Positions 51,319 to 60,229 of a stretch of DNA of 64,000 bases are shown here, in pieces. The notes below the pieces were generated by a model, which did not search any database, was not told the origin of the DNA, and saw only the letters and a program-made list of their open reading frames with translations. Source of the DNA: Streptomyces sp. CG1 (lineage in GTDB: Bacteria > Actinomycetota > Actinomycetes > Streptomycetales > Streptomycetaceae); NCBI RefSeq assembly GCF_041080625.1, contig NZ_CP163518.1, forward strand, positions 2,294,001-2,358,000, read 5' to 3'. Position 1 is the stretch's first letter. The number at the start of each line of letters is the position of its first letter. The position numbers were made by a program, and so were the translations under genes.

Positions 51319-51804
51319 TCAGTGCCAGGGTTCGGATACTGAGCGGAGCGTGGCGGCGGTCGCGACCGCGGCGGTCACCGCCTCGTGGCCCTTGTCCTCG
51401 TTCGAACCCTCCAGGCCGGCCCGGTCCAGGGCCTGCTCCTCGGTGTCGCAGGTGAGCAGGCCGAAGCCGACGGGGACGCCGGTCTCGACGCTGACCTGGG
51501 TGAGGCCCTGGGTGACGCCCTGGCACACGTAGTCGAAGTGGGGGGTGCCGCCGCGGATGACCACGCCGAGGGCGACCACGGCGTCGTAGCCGCGCCCGGC
51601 CAGCGCCTTGGCGGCGACCGGCAGTTCGAAGCTGCCGGGGACCCGGATCAGGGTCGGCTCGTCGATCCCCAGGTCGTGCAGGGCGCGCAGGGCGCCGTTC
51701 ACCAGACCGTCCATCACCTGCACGTGCCACTGCGCCGCGATGACGGCGACCCTGAGGTCGCTCGCGTTGCGTACGGACAGTTCCGGTGCACCCTTGCCGC
51801 TCAC
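51319..51804 (-). CDS. ribH: 6,7-dimethyl-8-ribityllumazine synthase
   Basis: Penultimate enzyme of riboflavin synthesis, 161 aa, GTG at 51804 behind AAGGAG. Signature parts: [97 protein letters not shown] (active-site GTPHFD with His). It forms hollow 60-mers or pentamers in the family. Confidence 0.97.
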   Translation of the reverse strand: MSGKGAPELSVRNASDLRVAVIAAQWHVQVMDGLVNGALRALHDLGIDEPTLIRVPGSFELPVAAKALAGRGYDAVVALGVVIRGGTPHFDYVCQGVTQGLTQVSVETGVPVGFGLLTCDTEEQALDRAGLEGSNEDKGHEAVTAAVATAATLRSVSEPWH

Positions 51805-51824
51805 GTGTCTCCTTCGTGCCTTCG

Positions 51825-51845
51825 TGCTTACTGCTTACTGCTTAC
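51825..51845. repeat. Three 7-bp tandem repeats over the ribBA stop
   Basis: TGCTTAC three times in tandem between ribH and ribBA, overlapping the ribBA TAA; an 8-bp CTTCGTGC duplication sits beside it. On the minus strand the repeat supplies several extra stop codons. Confidence 0.6.
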
Positions 51846-53155
51846 TTGTTGCCACAGGTGGCCGCGACCGCGGCCGCAGAAGCGGTCACGGCGGGCGTGT
51901 CCAGCCAGGGCAGGTCGTGCCCCATCCGGTCGCGCTTGGTGCGCAGATACCGGAGATTGTGCTCGCCGGCCTGGATCGGCATGGGCTCGCGGCCGGTGAC
52001 CTTCAGGCCGTGGCGCAGCAGTGCGTCGGACTTGTCGGGGTTGTTGGTCATCAGCCGGACGCTGTGCACGCCGAGGTCGGCGAGGATCCGCGCGCCGGCG
52101 CCGTAGTCGCGGGCGTCGGCGGGCAGGCCGAGTTCGAGGTTGGCGTCGAGGGTGTCGCGGCCCTGCTCCTGGAGCTCGTACGCCCGGAGCTTGGACAGCA
52201 GACCGACGCCCCGCCCCTCGTGGCCGCGCAGATAGACCACCACGCCCCGGCCCTCGTCCTGGATGCGCTCCAGGGCGGTGTCCAGCTGGGGGCCGCAGTC
52301 ACAGCGCAGGGAGCCGAAGACGTCGCCGGTGAGGCATTCGGAGTGGACGCGGACCAGGACGTCCTCGCCGTCGCCGATCTCGCCGTGGACCAGGGCGACG
52401 TGCTCGACGCCGTCGACGGTGGAGCGGTAGCCGTAGGCGGTGAACGTGCCGTGCCGGGTGGGCAGTCGGGTCTCTGCCTCGCGGCGGACCGTGGGCTCGC
52501 TGCTGCGGCGGTAGGCGATCAGGTCCTCGATGGAGATGATCGTCAGGCCGTGCTTGCGGGCGAACGGGATCAGCTCGGGCAGGCGGAGCATCCGGCCGTC
52601 CTCGCCGGCGATCTCCACGATGGCGCCGGCCGGGCGGAGCCCCGCGAGCCGGGCGAGGTCCACGGCGGCCTCGGTGTGGCCGTTGCGGACGAGGACGCCG
52701 CCGGGCTTGGCGCGCAGCGGGAACACATGGCCGGGGCGGACGAAGTCCGTCGGCTCCGCCGTGCCGCTCGCCAGCAGCTGGAGCGTGGTGGCGCGGTCGG
52801 CGGCCGAGATGCCGGTGCTCACGCCGTGCGCGGCGGAGGCGTCGACCGACACCGTGAACGCCGTCTTCATCGACTCGGTGTTGTCCTCGACCATCTGCGG
52901 CAGCCGCAGCCGGTCCAGCTCCGGGCCCTCCATGGGGGCGCAGATGAGTCCCCGGCACTCGCTCATCATGAAGGCGACGATCTCGGGAGTCGCCTTCTCG
53001 GCGGCGACGACGAGGTCGCCCTCGTTCTCCCGGTCCTCGTCGTCCACGACGACGACCGGCCGGCCGGCCGCGATGTCGGCGATCGCCTGCTCGACGGGGT
53101 CGAGCCCGAAGCTCTCGATGGTGTCCGTGGCGTACAGGGGCGGTGCCGAGGTCAT
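51842..53155 (-). CDS. ribBA: Bifunctional 3,4-dihydroxy-2-butanone-4-phosphate synthase/GTP cyclohydrolase II
   Basis: Protein of 437 aa; ATG at 53155 overlaps the ribM stop as ATGA. N-terminal RibB half (about 1-215): [23 protein letters not shown], and [16 protein letters not shown] near the active site. C-terminal RibA half: [43 protein letters not shown] with the zinc Cys set, [18 protein letters not shown], and [15 protein letters not shown]. It supplies both early branches of riboflavin synthesis. Confidence 0.96.
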   Translation of the reverse strand: MTSAPPLYATDTIESFGLDPVEQAIADIAAGRPVVVVDDEDRENEGDLVVAAEKATPEIVAFMMSECRGLICAPMEGPELDRLRLPQMVEDNTESMKTAFTVSVDASAAHGVSTGISAADRATTLQLLASGTAEPTDFVRPGHVFPLRAKPGGVLVRNGHTEAAVDLARLAGLRPAGAIVEIAGEDGRMLRLPELIPFARKHGLTIISIEDLIAYRRSSEPTVRREAETRLPTRHGTFTAYGYRSTVDGVEHVALVHGEIGDGEDVLVRVHSECLTGDVFGSLRCDCGPQLDTALERIQDEGRGVVVYLRGHEGRGVGLLSKLRAYELQEQGRDTLDANLELGLPADARDYGAGARILADLGVHSVRLMTNNPDKSDALLRHGLKVTGREPMPIQAGEHNLRYLRTKRDRMGHDLPWLDTPAVTASAAAVAATCGNK

Positions 53156-53793
53156 GCCGGGGCTCCTTCCAGGACGGGCTGCGGGCTCCGGCGGGAGCGC
53201 AGCCACCAGTCGCGCATGCCCCACAGGACGAGCGCGCCGTAAATGACGTAGACAAAGCCGGAGAAGGCGTAGCCGTTGGCGAAGTTGAGGGGGACGCCGA
53301 CGACGTCGACGAGCAGCCAGGCGATCCAGAACTCGACCATGCCCTTGGCCTGCGCGTACATGGCGACGACCGTGCCGACGAAGATGTAGGCGTCGGGCCA
53401 GGGGTCCCAGGACAGGGACGGGTAGGCCGTGAAGAGCAGGGCCACCGCGACCGTGCCGGCGGCGGCCGCGCCGAGCATCGCCGCGCGCTCGCGCCAGGTG
53501 GCGAAGCGGGGGGCGATGTGGCCGTCCGCGGACCGGCCCTTGCTGCGCTGCCACTGCCACCAGCCGTACAGCGCCACGGCCATGACGACGGTCTGCTTGC
53601 CGGCGCTGCCGGTCAGATGGCCGTAGAAGGCGGCGAAGAGGACCAGGCCGGAGAGGAACTGCACGGGCCAGGTCCACAGGGAGCGGCGCCAGCCGAGCGC
53701 GAGGGTGATCAGGCCGAGGATGTTGCCGACCATGTCCGACCAGATGATGCGCTGGCCGAAGAGGGTGAAGGCCTCGGAGTTCAGCCAGTTCAC
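53152..53793 (-). CDS. ribM: PnuC-family riboflavin transporter RibM (PnuX)
   Basis: Membrane protein of 213 aa with about six to seven helices; GTG at 53793 overlaps the ribE stop as GTGA. PnuC-fold marks: [58 protein letters not shown] and [21 protein letters not shown]. PnuC proteins take up nicotinamide riboside, but the version inside actinomycete ribE-ribM-ribBA-ribH operons transports riboflavin (and roseoflavin), as shown for S. davawensis RibM. FMN-riboswitch control fits that role. Confidence 0.92.
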   Translation of the reverse strand: MNWLNSEAFTLFGQRIIWSDMVGNILGLITLALGWRRSLWTWPVQFLSGLVLFAAFYGHLTGSAGKQTVVMAVALYGWWQWQRSKGRSADGHIAPRFATWRERAAMLGAAAAGTVAVALLFTAYPSLSWDPWPDAYIFVGTVVAMYAQAKGMVEFWIAWLLVDVVGVPLNFANGYAFSGFVYVIYGALVLWGMRDWWLRSRRSPQPVLEGAPA

Positions 53794-54398
53794 TTGCCCG
53801 CTCCCTGGGCGCGGTCGCCGAGGAGGCGCTCGACGTACTTGGCGACGACGTCGACCTCGAGGTTGACCGGGTCGCCGGGCTGCTTCACGCCGAGCGTGGT
53901 CAGGTCGAGGGTGGTCGGGATGAGGCTGACGGAGAAGTAGTCCGGGCCGGCTTCCACGACGGTGAGGCTGATGCCGTCGACGGTGATGGAGCCCTTCTCG
54001 ACCACATAGCGGGCGAGGTCCGCGGGGAGCGAGATCTTCACGATCTCCCAGTTCTCGGAGGGCTTGCGCTCCAACACCGCACCGGTGCCGTCGACATGGC
54101 CCTGCACGATGTGCCCGCCGAGGCGCGCGCCCACGGCCATGGGGCGCTCCAGGTTGACCCGGGAGCCGACGGTGAGTGCGCCGAGGCTGGAGCGGTTCAG
54201 GGTCTCGGCCATGACGTCGGCGGTGAACTCGTCGCCCTCGTGCTCCACGACGGTGAGACAGACGCCGTTCACGGCGATGGAGTCGCCGTGCTGCGCGCCC
54301 TCGGTCACGACGGGGCCACGGAGCTTGAAGCGGGAGGCGTCGCCGAGGTTCTCGACGGCGGTGACCTCACCCAGCTCTTCGACGATTCCGGTGAACAC
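53790..54398 (-). CDS. ribE: Riboflavin synthase alpha subunit
   Basis: Protein of 202 aa from GTG 54398 behind AGGAGG. It dismutates two lumazine molecules to riboflavin. Duplicated lumazine-binding halves are visible: [17 protein letters not shown] and [36 protein letters not shown], then [17 protein letters not shown] and [35 protein letters not shown]. First gene of the operon, under an FMN riboswitch in a leader of roughly 290 nt or more. Confidence 0.96.
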   Translation of the reverse strand: MFTGIVEELGEVTAVENLGDASRFKLRGPVVTEGAQHGDSIAVNGVCLTVVEHEGDEFTADVMAETLNRSSLGALTVGSRVNLERPMAVGARLGGHIVQGHVDGTGAVLERKPSENWEIVKISLPADLARYVVEKGSITVDGISLTVVEAGPDYFSVSLIPTTLDLTTLGVKQPGDPVNLEVDVVAKYVERLLGDRAQGAGK

Positions 54399-54505
54399 TT
54401 CCCGGGTCCTCCTGCCTCTTCGGGCACGGACTCCGGGGCCTGTCGATGACGACAGAATGTACGGGTGAGCAGTGAGCACACCGGGGCGACGCCGAAAGAG
54501 GGACC

Positions 54506-54520
54506 CGTCCCGTAGGGACG
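54506..54520 (-). terminator. Short hairpin between FMN riboswitch and ribE
   Basis: CGTCCC-GTA-GGGACG lies 43 bp downstream of the aptamer on the minus strand, and TCTTTC follows. It may be the expression platform (terminator arm). Confidence 0.4.
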
Positions 54521-54562
54521 AGCCCAGAGTCGGCGGCGCGCATGTGTGCATGCTCGCCCGCC

Positions 54563-54691
54563 GCGCACTGCCTCCCATCCGGACTTTAACCGTCGGTCCA
54601 GGAATTTCACCTGGTCAACCGGCCGCTGGAAGCGACCGGGTCGCGGACTGTAACCGCCGGTTCGGACTTTCACCGACCCCGGAGTGCGCTG
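54563..54691 (-). promoter_or_regulatory. FMN riboswitch (RFN element)
   Basis: On the minus strand the RFN consensus is clear: GGTCGGTGAAAGTCCG near the 5' side, GGTTACAGTCCGCGACCCGG, then GGTTGACCAGGTGAAATTCC, and CGACGGTTAAAGTCCGGATG, closed by a P1 stem pairing GCGCACTCC with GGCAGTGCGC. It senses FMN and represses ribE-ribM-ribBA-ribH. Confidence 0.95.
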
Positions 54692-54832
54692 CTTCTGGTA
54701 CAGAGCCAGTGTGCCACGCCGGGTGGCCCCGCAGACAGGCGAGGGGTGTGGGCTCCCTCACAGTGCGTGTCATGGGCCTTGCGCGGTGCAGTCGCGGCGT
54801 ACAACTTCCCTACCGCCAGGGAGGATTGACCG

Positions 54833-54875
54833 TGGTCCGGACCCATTGACCACACTGGTCTAGTCCTTTTAGGGT
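54833..54875 (+). promoter_or_regulatory. Orphan chitinase-type promoter
   Basis: TGGTCCGGACC (54833-54843), TTGACC -35 (54846-54851) and ACTGGTCTAGTCC (54854-54866), with TAGGGT at 54870-54875 as likely -10, repeat the architecture of the chiD promoter at 37098-37138 almost base for base. No chitinase or signal peptide follows; the next good gene is an NmrA-like reductase 190 bp away. A 64-codon frame from about 54874 has no secretion signal and is probably spurious. Confidence 0.7.
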
Positions 54876-55064
54876 GCGGACGGGTCCGGTGGCGGTGACG
54901 ACGGCCCTTGCCCGCCGCCGGACCGCCAGCCCGCATTCGCCGAGGCCGTCACCGGCGTACCGCGCGCGGCATTCGGCCGATGTCACATTTCCCGGGGGCT
55001 GCGCGGTCCCAATGGACGAGGGTGCTCCGACCGGGGGCACACGGAGTCCGAAGGGACGAACAGC

Positions 55065-55808
55065 ATGACCGCGATCCTGGTGACCGGCGGGACCGGCACG
55101 CTCGGCCGGCGGGTGACGGAGCGGCTGCGTACGGACGGGCACGAGGTACGGGTGCTCAGCCGGCACACACAGCCGTACGCCGTCGATCTGCGCGTGGGCG
55201 GGAGCGGGCTGGACGCCGCGCTCGCCGGTGCGGAGACCGTGGTGCACTGCGCGAGCTCGCCGCGCGGCGGGGACGAGGAGGCCGCCGCGCGGCTGATCGC
55301 GGCGGCCCGGCGGGCCGGAGTGGGCCATCTGGTCTACATCTCCATCGTCGGCATCGACCGGGTGCCCCTCGGCTACTACAGGACCAAGCTGGCCGTGGAG
55401 CGCCGGATCGAGGCGTCGGGACTCGGCTGGACCGTCCTGCGCACGACCCAGTTCCACGACCTGCTGGTCACGATCCTGGGCGGGCTGGCCAAGCCGCCGG
55501 TCATGCTGGTCCCGGCCGGGGTCCCGGACCAGCCGGTGGAGGTGCGCGAAGTCGCGGACCGCCTGGCCGAGTTGGCGCTCACCGCGCCGGCCGGACGGGT
55601 GGCGGACATGGGCGGCCCCGAAGTCCGGACCCTGGACTCCCTGGCCCGCGCCTACCTCCACGCGACCGGCCGGCGCCGGGCCGTGGCACAGGTACCGCTG
55701 TTCGGCCGGACCTACCGCGCCGCTCGCGCAGGCGGACTGCTGACACCCGAACAAGCCGTGGGGAAGGCGACGTTCGAGGAGTATCTGGGCCGGCGGTTCC
55801 GGGGCTGA
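55065..55808 (+). CDS. NmrA/SDR-type NAD(P)-binding protein
   Basis: Protein of 247 aa, ATG at 55065. Atypical short-chain dehydrogenase with Rossmann motif ILVTGGTGTLGRRVTERL (about 4-21). The middle LVYISIVGIDRVPLGYYRTKLAVERRIEASGLGWTVLRTTQFHDLL carries a Tyr-x3-Lys-like YYRTK but is of the NmrA/NAD(P)H-binding type, which often acts as reductase or redox sensor. It sits behind the orphan chitinase-type promoter, so it may now be controlled by chitin/DasR signals, though the 190-bp leader makes this uncertain. Confidence 0.87.
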   Translation: MTAILVTGGTGTLGRRVTERLRTDGHEVRVLSRHTQPYAVDLRVGGSGLDAALAGAETVVHCASSPRGGDEEAAARLIAAARRAGVGHLVYISIVGIDRVPLGYYRTKLAVERRIEASGLGWTVLRTTQFHDLLVTILGGLAKPPVMLVPAGVPDQPVEVREVADRLAELALTAPAGRVADMGGPEVRTLDSLARAYLHATGRRRAVAQVPLFGRTYRAARAGGLLTPEQAVGKATFEEYLGRRFRG

Positions 55809-55833
55809 CGAGGCGGCTGGGAGGGGCGGTCGG

Positions 55834-57102
55834 TCAGTTCCGGTCCGGAGGTGCGAAGAGTTCGTCCTGGGCACGGTCGCGGGCCGTCAGCAGGGCGCCG
55901 CGCAGGACCGCCGTGCCGCCCAGGGTGCTTGCCCGTACCTCCGTGCGCAGGGGTGACATGCGGCGGAGCCGCTTCTCTACGAGCCGGGCCAGCGTCGGGC
56001 CGCCGGCCTGGCCGGCCTCTCCGCCGAGCACCACGCAGCCGGGGTCGAGCACGGCCACCACGGACGCGGCTCCGATGGCGATCCGGTCGGCGAGGGCGCG
56101 GAGGAAGCGGCCGGCGGGCCGTTCGGCACCGCAAGGCGCCGCGTCCGCGGGGCCGGCCTCGCCCGCTGTCTCCGCCACGGCCTTGTGGATCACCTCCGCC
56201 GCGCCCGGTCCGTCCATCGTGGCCGGGACCGGCAGGCCGCATTCCGCCGCCAGGGAGCCGATGGCCGCCGCCCCGGCCAGCGAGTGGAAGCCTCCGTCGC
56301 AGTCCCGCGCCGAGGGAAGGGAGCCGGTGCCCGGGACCGGCAGGAAGCCGATCTCGCCGGTGCCGCCCGAGGCGCCGCGGCGGAGCGTGCCGTCCAGGAC
56401 GACCGCCGCGCCGACACCGTGCCCCAGCCAGAGCAGGACGAAGGTGTCGCGGTCCCGGGCGGCACCCTCGCGCTGTTCGGCCAGGGCGGCGAGGTTGGTC
56501 TCGTTCTCCAGGGTGACGCGGGCCCCGGGCAGCCGGTCCTGCAGGGCGGCGGCCAGACTGCGGTGCCAGGCGGGCAGGCCGCCGGAGTCGCGCAGATCGC
56601 CGGTGGCCGGGTCTATGAGGCCCGGCGCGCCGATGCCGACGGTGTGCAGCCTCCCCCGTGCGCGCACGCCCTCGCGCGACGGCGCCCCCATGGCCCCGGC
56701 CTTCTTCGCGGTCCGCTCCACCGCGGCCACCGCCTGCTCCACGGCCGGCCCGGTCCCGGTGTCCCCGCCGATCGGCACGGACGTCTCGGCGAGCACCCGT
56801 CCGACCAGGTCGGAGACCAGGACGTCGACACCCCCGGTACGGACGTCGAGCGCGGCCAGATGAGCCTGGTCGGCGACGATGCCGTACAGCCGGGCGTTGG
56901 GGCCCCGGCGCTGTTCGCCGGACTCGCCGACCACCGTGATCAGCCCGGCGGCGCCGAGTCGTTCCACGAGGTCGGCGACCGTCGGCCGGGACAGGCCCGT
57001 CAGCTGCTTCAACTGGCCTGCCGTGAGCGGGCCTTCCTGCTGGAGCAGGCTCAGGGCGAGCCGGTCGTTGATGGCCCGGGCGGTGCTGGGCGATGCGGGC
57101 AT
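55834..57102 (-). CDS. ROK-family transcriptional regulator
   Basis: Protein of 422 aa, ATG at 57102 with GGGAGGA upstream. N-terminal MarR-like HTH (NDRLALSLLQQEGPLTAGQLKQLTGLSRPTVADLVERLGAAGLI), then a ROK sugar-kinase-like domain: ALDVRTGGVDVLVSDLVGRVL, VGIGAPGLIDPATGDL, ENETNLAALAEQ, LGHGVGAAVVLDGTLRRGASGGTGEIGFLPV. The usual CxCGxxGC zinc motif after EIG is not present (PSARDCDGGFHS instead). It is divergent from an MFS transporter with a palindrome between them, so it probably represses that gene and itself in response to a sugar. Confidence 0.92.
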   Translation of the reverse strand: MPASPSTARAINDRLALSLLQQEGPLTAGQLKQLTGLSRPTVADLVERLGAAGLITVVGESGEQRRGPNARLYGIVADQAHLAALDVRTGGVDVLVSDLVGRVLAETSVPIGGDTGTGPAVEQAVAAVERTAKKAGAMGAPSREGVRARGRLHTVGIGAPGLIDPATGDLRDSGGLPAWHRSLAAALQDRLPGARVTLENETNLAALAEQREGAARDRDTFVLLWLGHGVGAAVVLDGTLRRGASGGTGEIGFLPVPGTGSLPSARDCDGGFHSLAGAAAIGSLAAECGLPVPATMDGPGAAEVIHKAVAETAGEAGPADAAPCGAERPAGRFLRALADRIAIGAASVVAVLDPGCVVLGGEAGQAGGPTLARLVEKRLRRMSPLRTEVRASTLGGTAVLRGALLTARDRAQDELFAPPDRN

Positions 57103-57155
57103 GACGGGAATCCTCCCAGATCCACGCGGCACGGGACGGCCACAAAACTCTCTAT

Positions 57156-57178
57156 CTATCAGGCAGGGTCCCTGATAG
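57156..57178. promoter_or_regulatory. Palindromic operator between ROK regulator and MFS gene
   Basis: Perfect inverted repeat CTATCAGG-N7-CCTGATAG, 54 bp from the ROK start and 48 bp from the MFS start. Size and place fit a ROK dimer operator. Confidence 0.6.
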
Positions 57179-57225
57179 TTTACGCCGCGTCAGCGGGGCG
57201 GCAGCCACCCGGGGAGGGGCAGACG

Positions 57226-58440
57226 ATGAAGGACGTGAGCTACGAGCGCCGCGAGGTGAAACGCGCCCGGTACGCCGTGGCGGCGGTGTTCACCGTGCAC
57301 GGCGCCGTCACCGGCTCGTTCGCGACCCGGGTGCCGTGGATCCAGGACCATGCCTCGCTGGGCGCGGGGCAGCTCGGCTTCGCGCTCGCCTTCGGGGCGC
57401 TCGGCGCCTCGTGCGCGATGCCGCTGGCGGGCCGGATCAGCCATCGCCTCGGCAGCCGTACGGCGCTGCGCGGCCTGATCGCGCTGTGGACGCTGTCGCT
57501 GATCCTGCCGTCCCTCGCGCCCGACCTGTACACGCTGTGCCTGGCGATCTTCCTGTACGGCGCGAGCTCGGGCATGGCCGACGTCGCCATGAACGCGCTC
57601 GGCGTGGAGGTCGAGCGGCTGCTCGGAAAGTCGGTCATGTCGGGGCTGCACGGCATGTGGAGCACGGGCGCCCTGATCGGCTCGGCGGCGGGCACCCTGG
57701 CCGCACACCTCGGCGCGGACGCCCGTCTGCACTTCACGCTGGCGGCGGCCACCCTCACCGTCCTCGGCGTCGTGGCCGCCGGCTGGGTCCTGGACGTGCA
57801 GCCGGCCGACGACGAGGAGCCGCCGCCGAGGTTCGCGCTGCCGCCGCGGTCGGCGCTCCTGATCGGCGCGATGGGCTTCTGCGCGGTGTTCGCGGAGGGG
57901 GCGAGCCTGGACTGGTCGGCGGTGTTCCTGCGGAACCGGATGGACACGTCGGCCGCTCTCGCGGCGGCCACGACCACCGGGTTCATGCTGACCATGGCCA
58001 TGGCCCGGATCAGCGGGGACGCGGTGGTGAACCGCTTCGGTGCGGTGCGCACCGTGCGCGCCGGTGGCGTGCTGGCCGCGTTCGGCGGGCTGCTGATCGT
58101 CCTCGCGGGCTATCCGGCGCTGGCGATGGCCGGGTTCGCGCTGATGGGCCTCGGCATCGCGGTCGTCGTACCGCTGTGCTTCGCGGCGGCCGGGCATGCG
58201 GGACCGAACCCCAGTCAGGCCATAGCGGGCGTGGCGACGATCACCTACACCTCGGGGCTGATCGCGCCGAGCCTGATCGGCGGGGTGGCCCAGGCGACCA
58301 GCCTGGTGGTGTCGTTCTGCGTGGTGACGGCGCTGGCCTGCGGGCTCGCGGTGTTCGCGGGCGTGCTGCGCACGGCCGAGCGCGGCGGCCGGACCGAGGT
58401 CAGCCGGCCTGCCGCAGCAGTTCCCGGCCCACGGCCCTGA
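57226..58440 (+). CDS. MFS transporter, sugar-efflux/fucose-permease-like
   Basis: Transporter of 404 aa, ATG at 57226 behind GGGGAGGGG. Twelve helices are expected; helix 1 reads RARYAVAAVFTVHGAVTGSFATRVPWIQDHASLGAGQLGFAL, with LAGRISHRLGSRTALRG in the helix 2-3 loop. SGMADVAMNALGVEVERLLGKSVMSGLHGMWSTGALIGSAAG is characteristic of the YbjJ/fucose-permease-like branch. Divergent ROK regulator suggests a sugar or sugar-derivative substrate. The 3' end overlaps the convergent thioesterase gene by 41 bp. Confidence 0.88.
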   Translation: MKDVSYERREVKRARYAVAAVFTVHGAVTGSFATRVPWIQDHASLGAGQLGFALAFGALGASCAMPLAGRISHRLGSRTALRGLIALWTLSLILPSLAPDLYTLCLAIFLYGASSGMADVAMNALGVEVERLLGKSVMSGLHGMWSTGALIGSAAGTLAAHLGADARLHFTLAAATLTVLGVVAAGWVLDVQPADDEEPPPRFALPPRSALLIGAMGFCAVFAEGASLDWSAVFLRNRMDTSAALAAATTTGFMLTMAMARISGDAVVNRFGAVRTVRAGGVLAAFGGLLIVLAGYPALAMAGFALMGLGIAVVVPLCFAAAGHAGPNPSQAIAGVATITYTSGLIAPSLIGGVAQATSLVVSFCVVTALACGLAVFAGVLRTAERGGRTEVSRPAAAVPGPRP

Positions 58441-58858
58441 AAGTGTCGGTCCACGGCGTGGGCCGCAGCGTCGACGCGTCCAGCCGGACCAGCACGCGGG
58501 CGCCCTGGGCGTAGGTCTGCACCCCGTCCGCCGAGCAGAAGCGGAAGCCGTAGGTCAGTCCGGTGGTGCCGAGCCGTTCCAGCCAGAGGTGGACGGCGTA
58601 GGTGCCGGGGCTGGTCACGGGCGTCTCGTAGCTGATGCGCAGTTCGCGGACGGCGTTGCAGGCGTCGCCGGCCGCGTGCCAGTCGCCGTCGAAGCGGACG
58701 CCGTACGCGTTCCACAGCTCGGTCCAGGCGCGCTCGACCAGCAGCGGGAAGCGGGCGTTGTGCAGCAGGCCGAGCGCGTCGAGGTCGTCGAAGTGCACGG
58801 TGACGGGGATCAGCCGACCGAAGGAGACGACGGGCGCGATCGGGGCTTCGGCGGTCAC
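58400..58858 (-). CDS. Hotdog-fold acyl-CoA thioesterase
   Basis: Protein of 152 aa from GTG 58858, chosen because AGGAG lies 8 nt upstream; an ATG 39 bp earlier is possible. The 4-hydroxybenzoyl-CoA thioesterase/YbgC-type active-site segment is FDDLDALGLLHNARFPLLVERAW (Asp, then GLLHNARF). ELRISYETPVTSPGTYAVHLWLERLG is the second conserved strand pair. It hydrolyses acyl-CoA esters. A palindrome suited to a TetR-type regulator precedes it. Confidence 0.88.
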   Translation of the reverse strand: MTAEAPIAPVVSFGRLIPVTVHFDDLDALGLLHNARFPLLVERAWTELWNAYGVRFDGDWHAAGDACNAVRELRISYETPVTSPGTYAVHLWLERLGTTGLTYGFRFCSADGVQTYAQGARVLVRLDASTLRPTPWTDTFRAVGRELLRQAG

Positions 58859-58898
58859 GGGTGGGGCTCCTGAACATGGCTGCTGAGACGGATACATA

Positions 58899-58914
58899 CT
58901 AAGCGACCGCTCAG
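58899..58914. promoter_or_regulatory. Near-palindrome upstream of thioesterase
   Basis: CTAAGCG-AC-CGCTCAG, arms matching at six of seven positions, about 40-56 bp before the thioesterase start. The form resembles operators of TetR-type fatty-acid-metabolism repressors; no regulator gene is adjacent. Confidence 0.45.
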
Positions 58915-58943
58915 GAGTCCTGGCCGGGGCCCGCTCAGCCCAC

Positions 58944-60200
58944 TCAGCCCGCTATCGAGTCCAGTTGCTCAGCGGCGGGCCGCAGCGCCCACAGGTCCCC
59001 GCCGGGCGGCACATCCAGCTTCGGCACGGCCGCCTGGGCCGCCGTGTCCCCCGCGTCCGCCGCCGCGTGCACGACGTCGGTGGCCGCGTACCGGTGGAAC
59101 TCCAGCTCAGGATGCGGCCACGCGGCGGCGCCGGTCGCGGCCGGCAGCAGATAGTCGACCGCCTTGAACAGGCTCTGCCCGTCCGGGCCCCGATACGACC
59201 ACAGGTCCACGCCCACGTGCCGGCCGACGGCCGCGAGCCGGCTGTAGGCGACCAGGTCGAAGGTGGAGTAGTGCCAGCTGCGGGTGCGCGCGAGTTCCTG
59301 CGGCTGGCTGCCGTCGGCCGCGATCTGCGGGTCGATCCGCTTGGCGCGCGCGTCGAGCACCGTGCGCCGGGCGAGGGCGGTGTCACCGGTGGCGTAGGCG
59401 AGGGCGGCGAGCTGCATGTCGTAGAAGGTGCCGTGGTTGTTGGCGGCGGCGCCTTCCTGGTGGCCGAAGTCGCTGTTCTTCAGCCAGTCGAGGAAGGCGG
59501 CGTTCCACTCGCCCATCGCCGTGCGGTCCTCGGTGCTCCAGCCGGGGGCGCCGGTGGCCAGGATCGCCTGGGCGTCGAGGACGCCGGTGTAGGACTGGGA
59601 GAAGTCGATGATGCCGATGGACCGGCCGTCGTACTTGCACGGGATGAACTGGGCGTGGTTCAGATCGGGGTTCATCCGGGTGGCCGGGGCGAGGAACCAG
59701 GTGCGCAGGATCTGCCCGGCCTTCTCGGCGTAGGCGCGCTTGCCCGTGTAGTACCAGGCGAGCGACAGGTCGTACGTCGAGCCGAAGACCTTCCCGGCGT
59801 TCTGCCGGTCCGTTCCGCTGTCGACCTCCGGATTGCGGTGCCCGTCGCGCTCCACGTACGGGCAGCCCCACGGGTTGTCGGCGGTGGGCTCGGTGGTGGG
59901 CCACCAGTAGGGGGCCTGACTCAGGTACTCGTGGACGTCGCCGCCGGGTGCGGGTTTCGGCTTGTCGACGACCGTCCAGGGACCCTGGTCCAGCCAGCCG
60001 TCGGCGCGCGTGGTCAAGTCCTTGAGCATGCGCCGCAGTTGGGGGTCGCGTTCGAGGCGGGCGCGCGTCTGCAGGAGGCGGCCGCCGTCCAGGACTGCGG
60101 TCCTCGGGGCCTTGGGAGCGGCGTTCGCGGACGGGACGAGCACCAGGCCGAACGTCACCACCGCGGCCAGCAGCACGGCGGCACGGGATCTTCCATGCAT
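58944..60200 (-). CDS. Secreted alginate-lyase-family polysaccharide lyase
   Basis: Protein of 418 aa, ATG at 60200 behind AGGAGG. Signal peptide GRSRAAVLLAAVVTFGLVLVPSANA, cleavage after about residue 27. The mature part is an alginate-lyase-type (alpha/alpha) toroid: YLSQAPYWWPTTEPTADNPWG, SGTDRQNAGKVFGSTYDLSLAWYYTGKRAYAEKAGQILRTWFLAPATRMNPDLNHAQFIP, EGAAANNHGTFYDMQLAALAYATGD and RSWHYSTFDLVAYSRLAAVG. Conserved Asn-Asn-His (NNHGTFYD) and Tyr fit beta-elimination chemistry of the PL5/PL38-type families. Glucuronan, alginate or another uronic polymer is the likely substrate. Confidence 0.87.
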   Translation of the reverse strand: MHGRSRAAVLLAAVVTFGLVLVPSANAAPKAPRTAVLDGGRLLQTRARLERDPQLRRMLKDLTTRADGWLDQGPWTVVDKPKPAPGGDVHEYLSQAPYWWPTTEPTADNPWGCPYVERDGHRNPEVDSGTDRQNAGKVFGSTYDLSLAWYYTGKRAYAEKAGQILRTWFLAPATRMNPDLNHAQFIPCKYDGRSIGIIDFSQSYTGVLDAQAILATGAPGWSTEDRTAMGEWNAAFLDWLKNSDFGHQEGAAANNHGTFYDMQLAALAYATGDTALARRTVLDARAKRIDPQIAADGSQPQELARTRSWHYSTFDLVAYSRLAAVGRHVGVDLWSYRGPDGQSLFKAVDYLLPAATGAAAWPHPELEFHRYAATDVVHAAADAGDTAAQAAVPKLDVPPGGDLWALRPAAEQLDSIAG

Positions 60201-60229
60201 CGGGCTCCCTCCTGAGATCAATCAGATAT

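Noticed and set aside
54874..55068. Possible remnant of a chitinase coding sequence after the orphan promoter
   Set aside because: The 64-codon frame has no signal peptide and no GH18 motif, so only the promoter, not a gene relic, can be supported.
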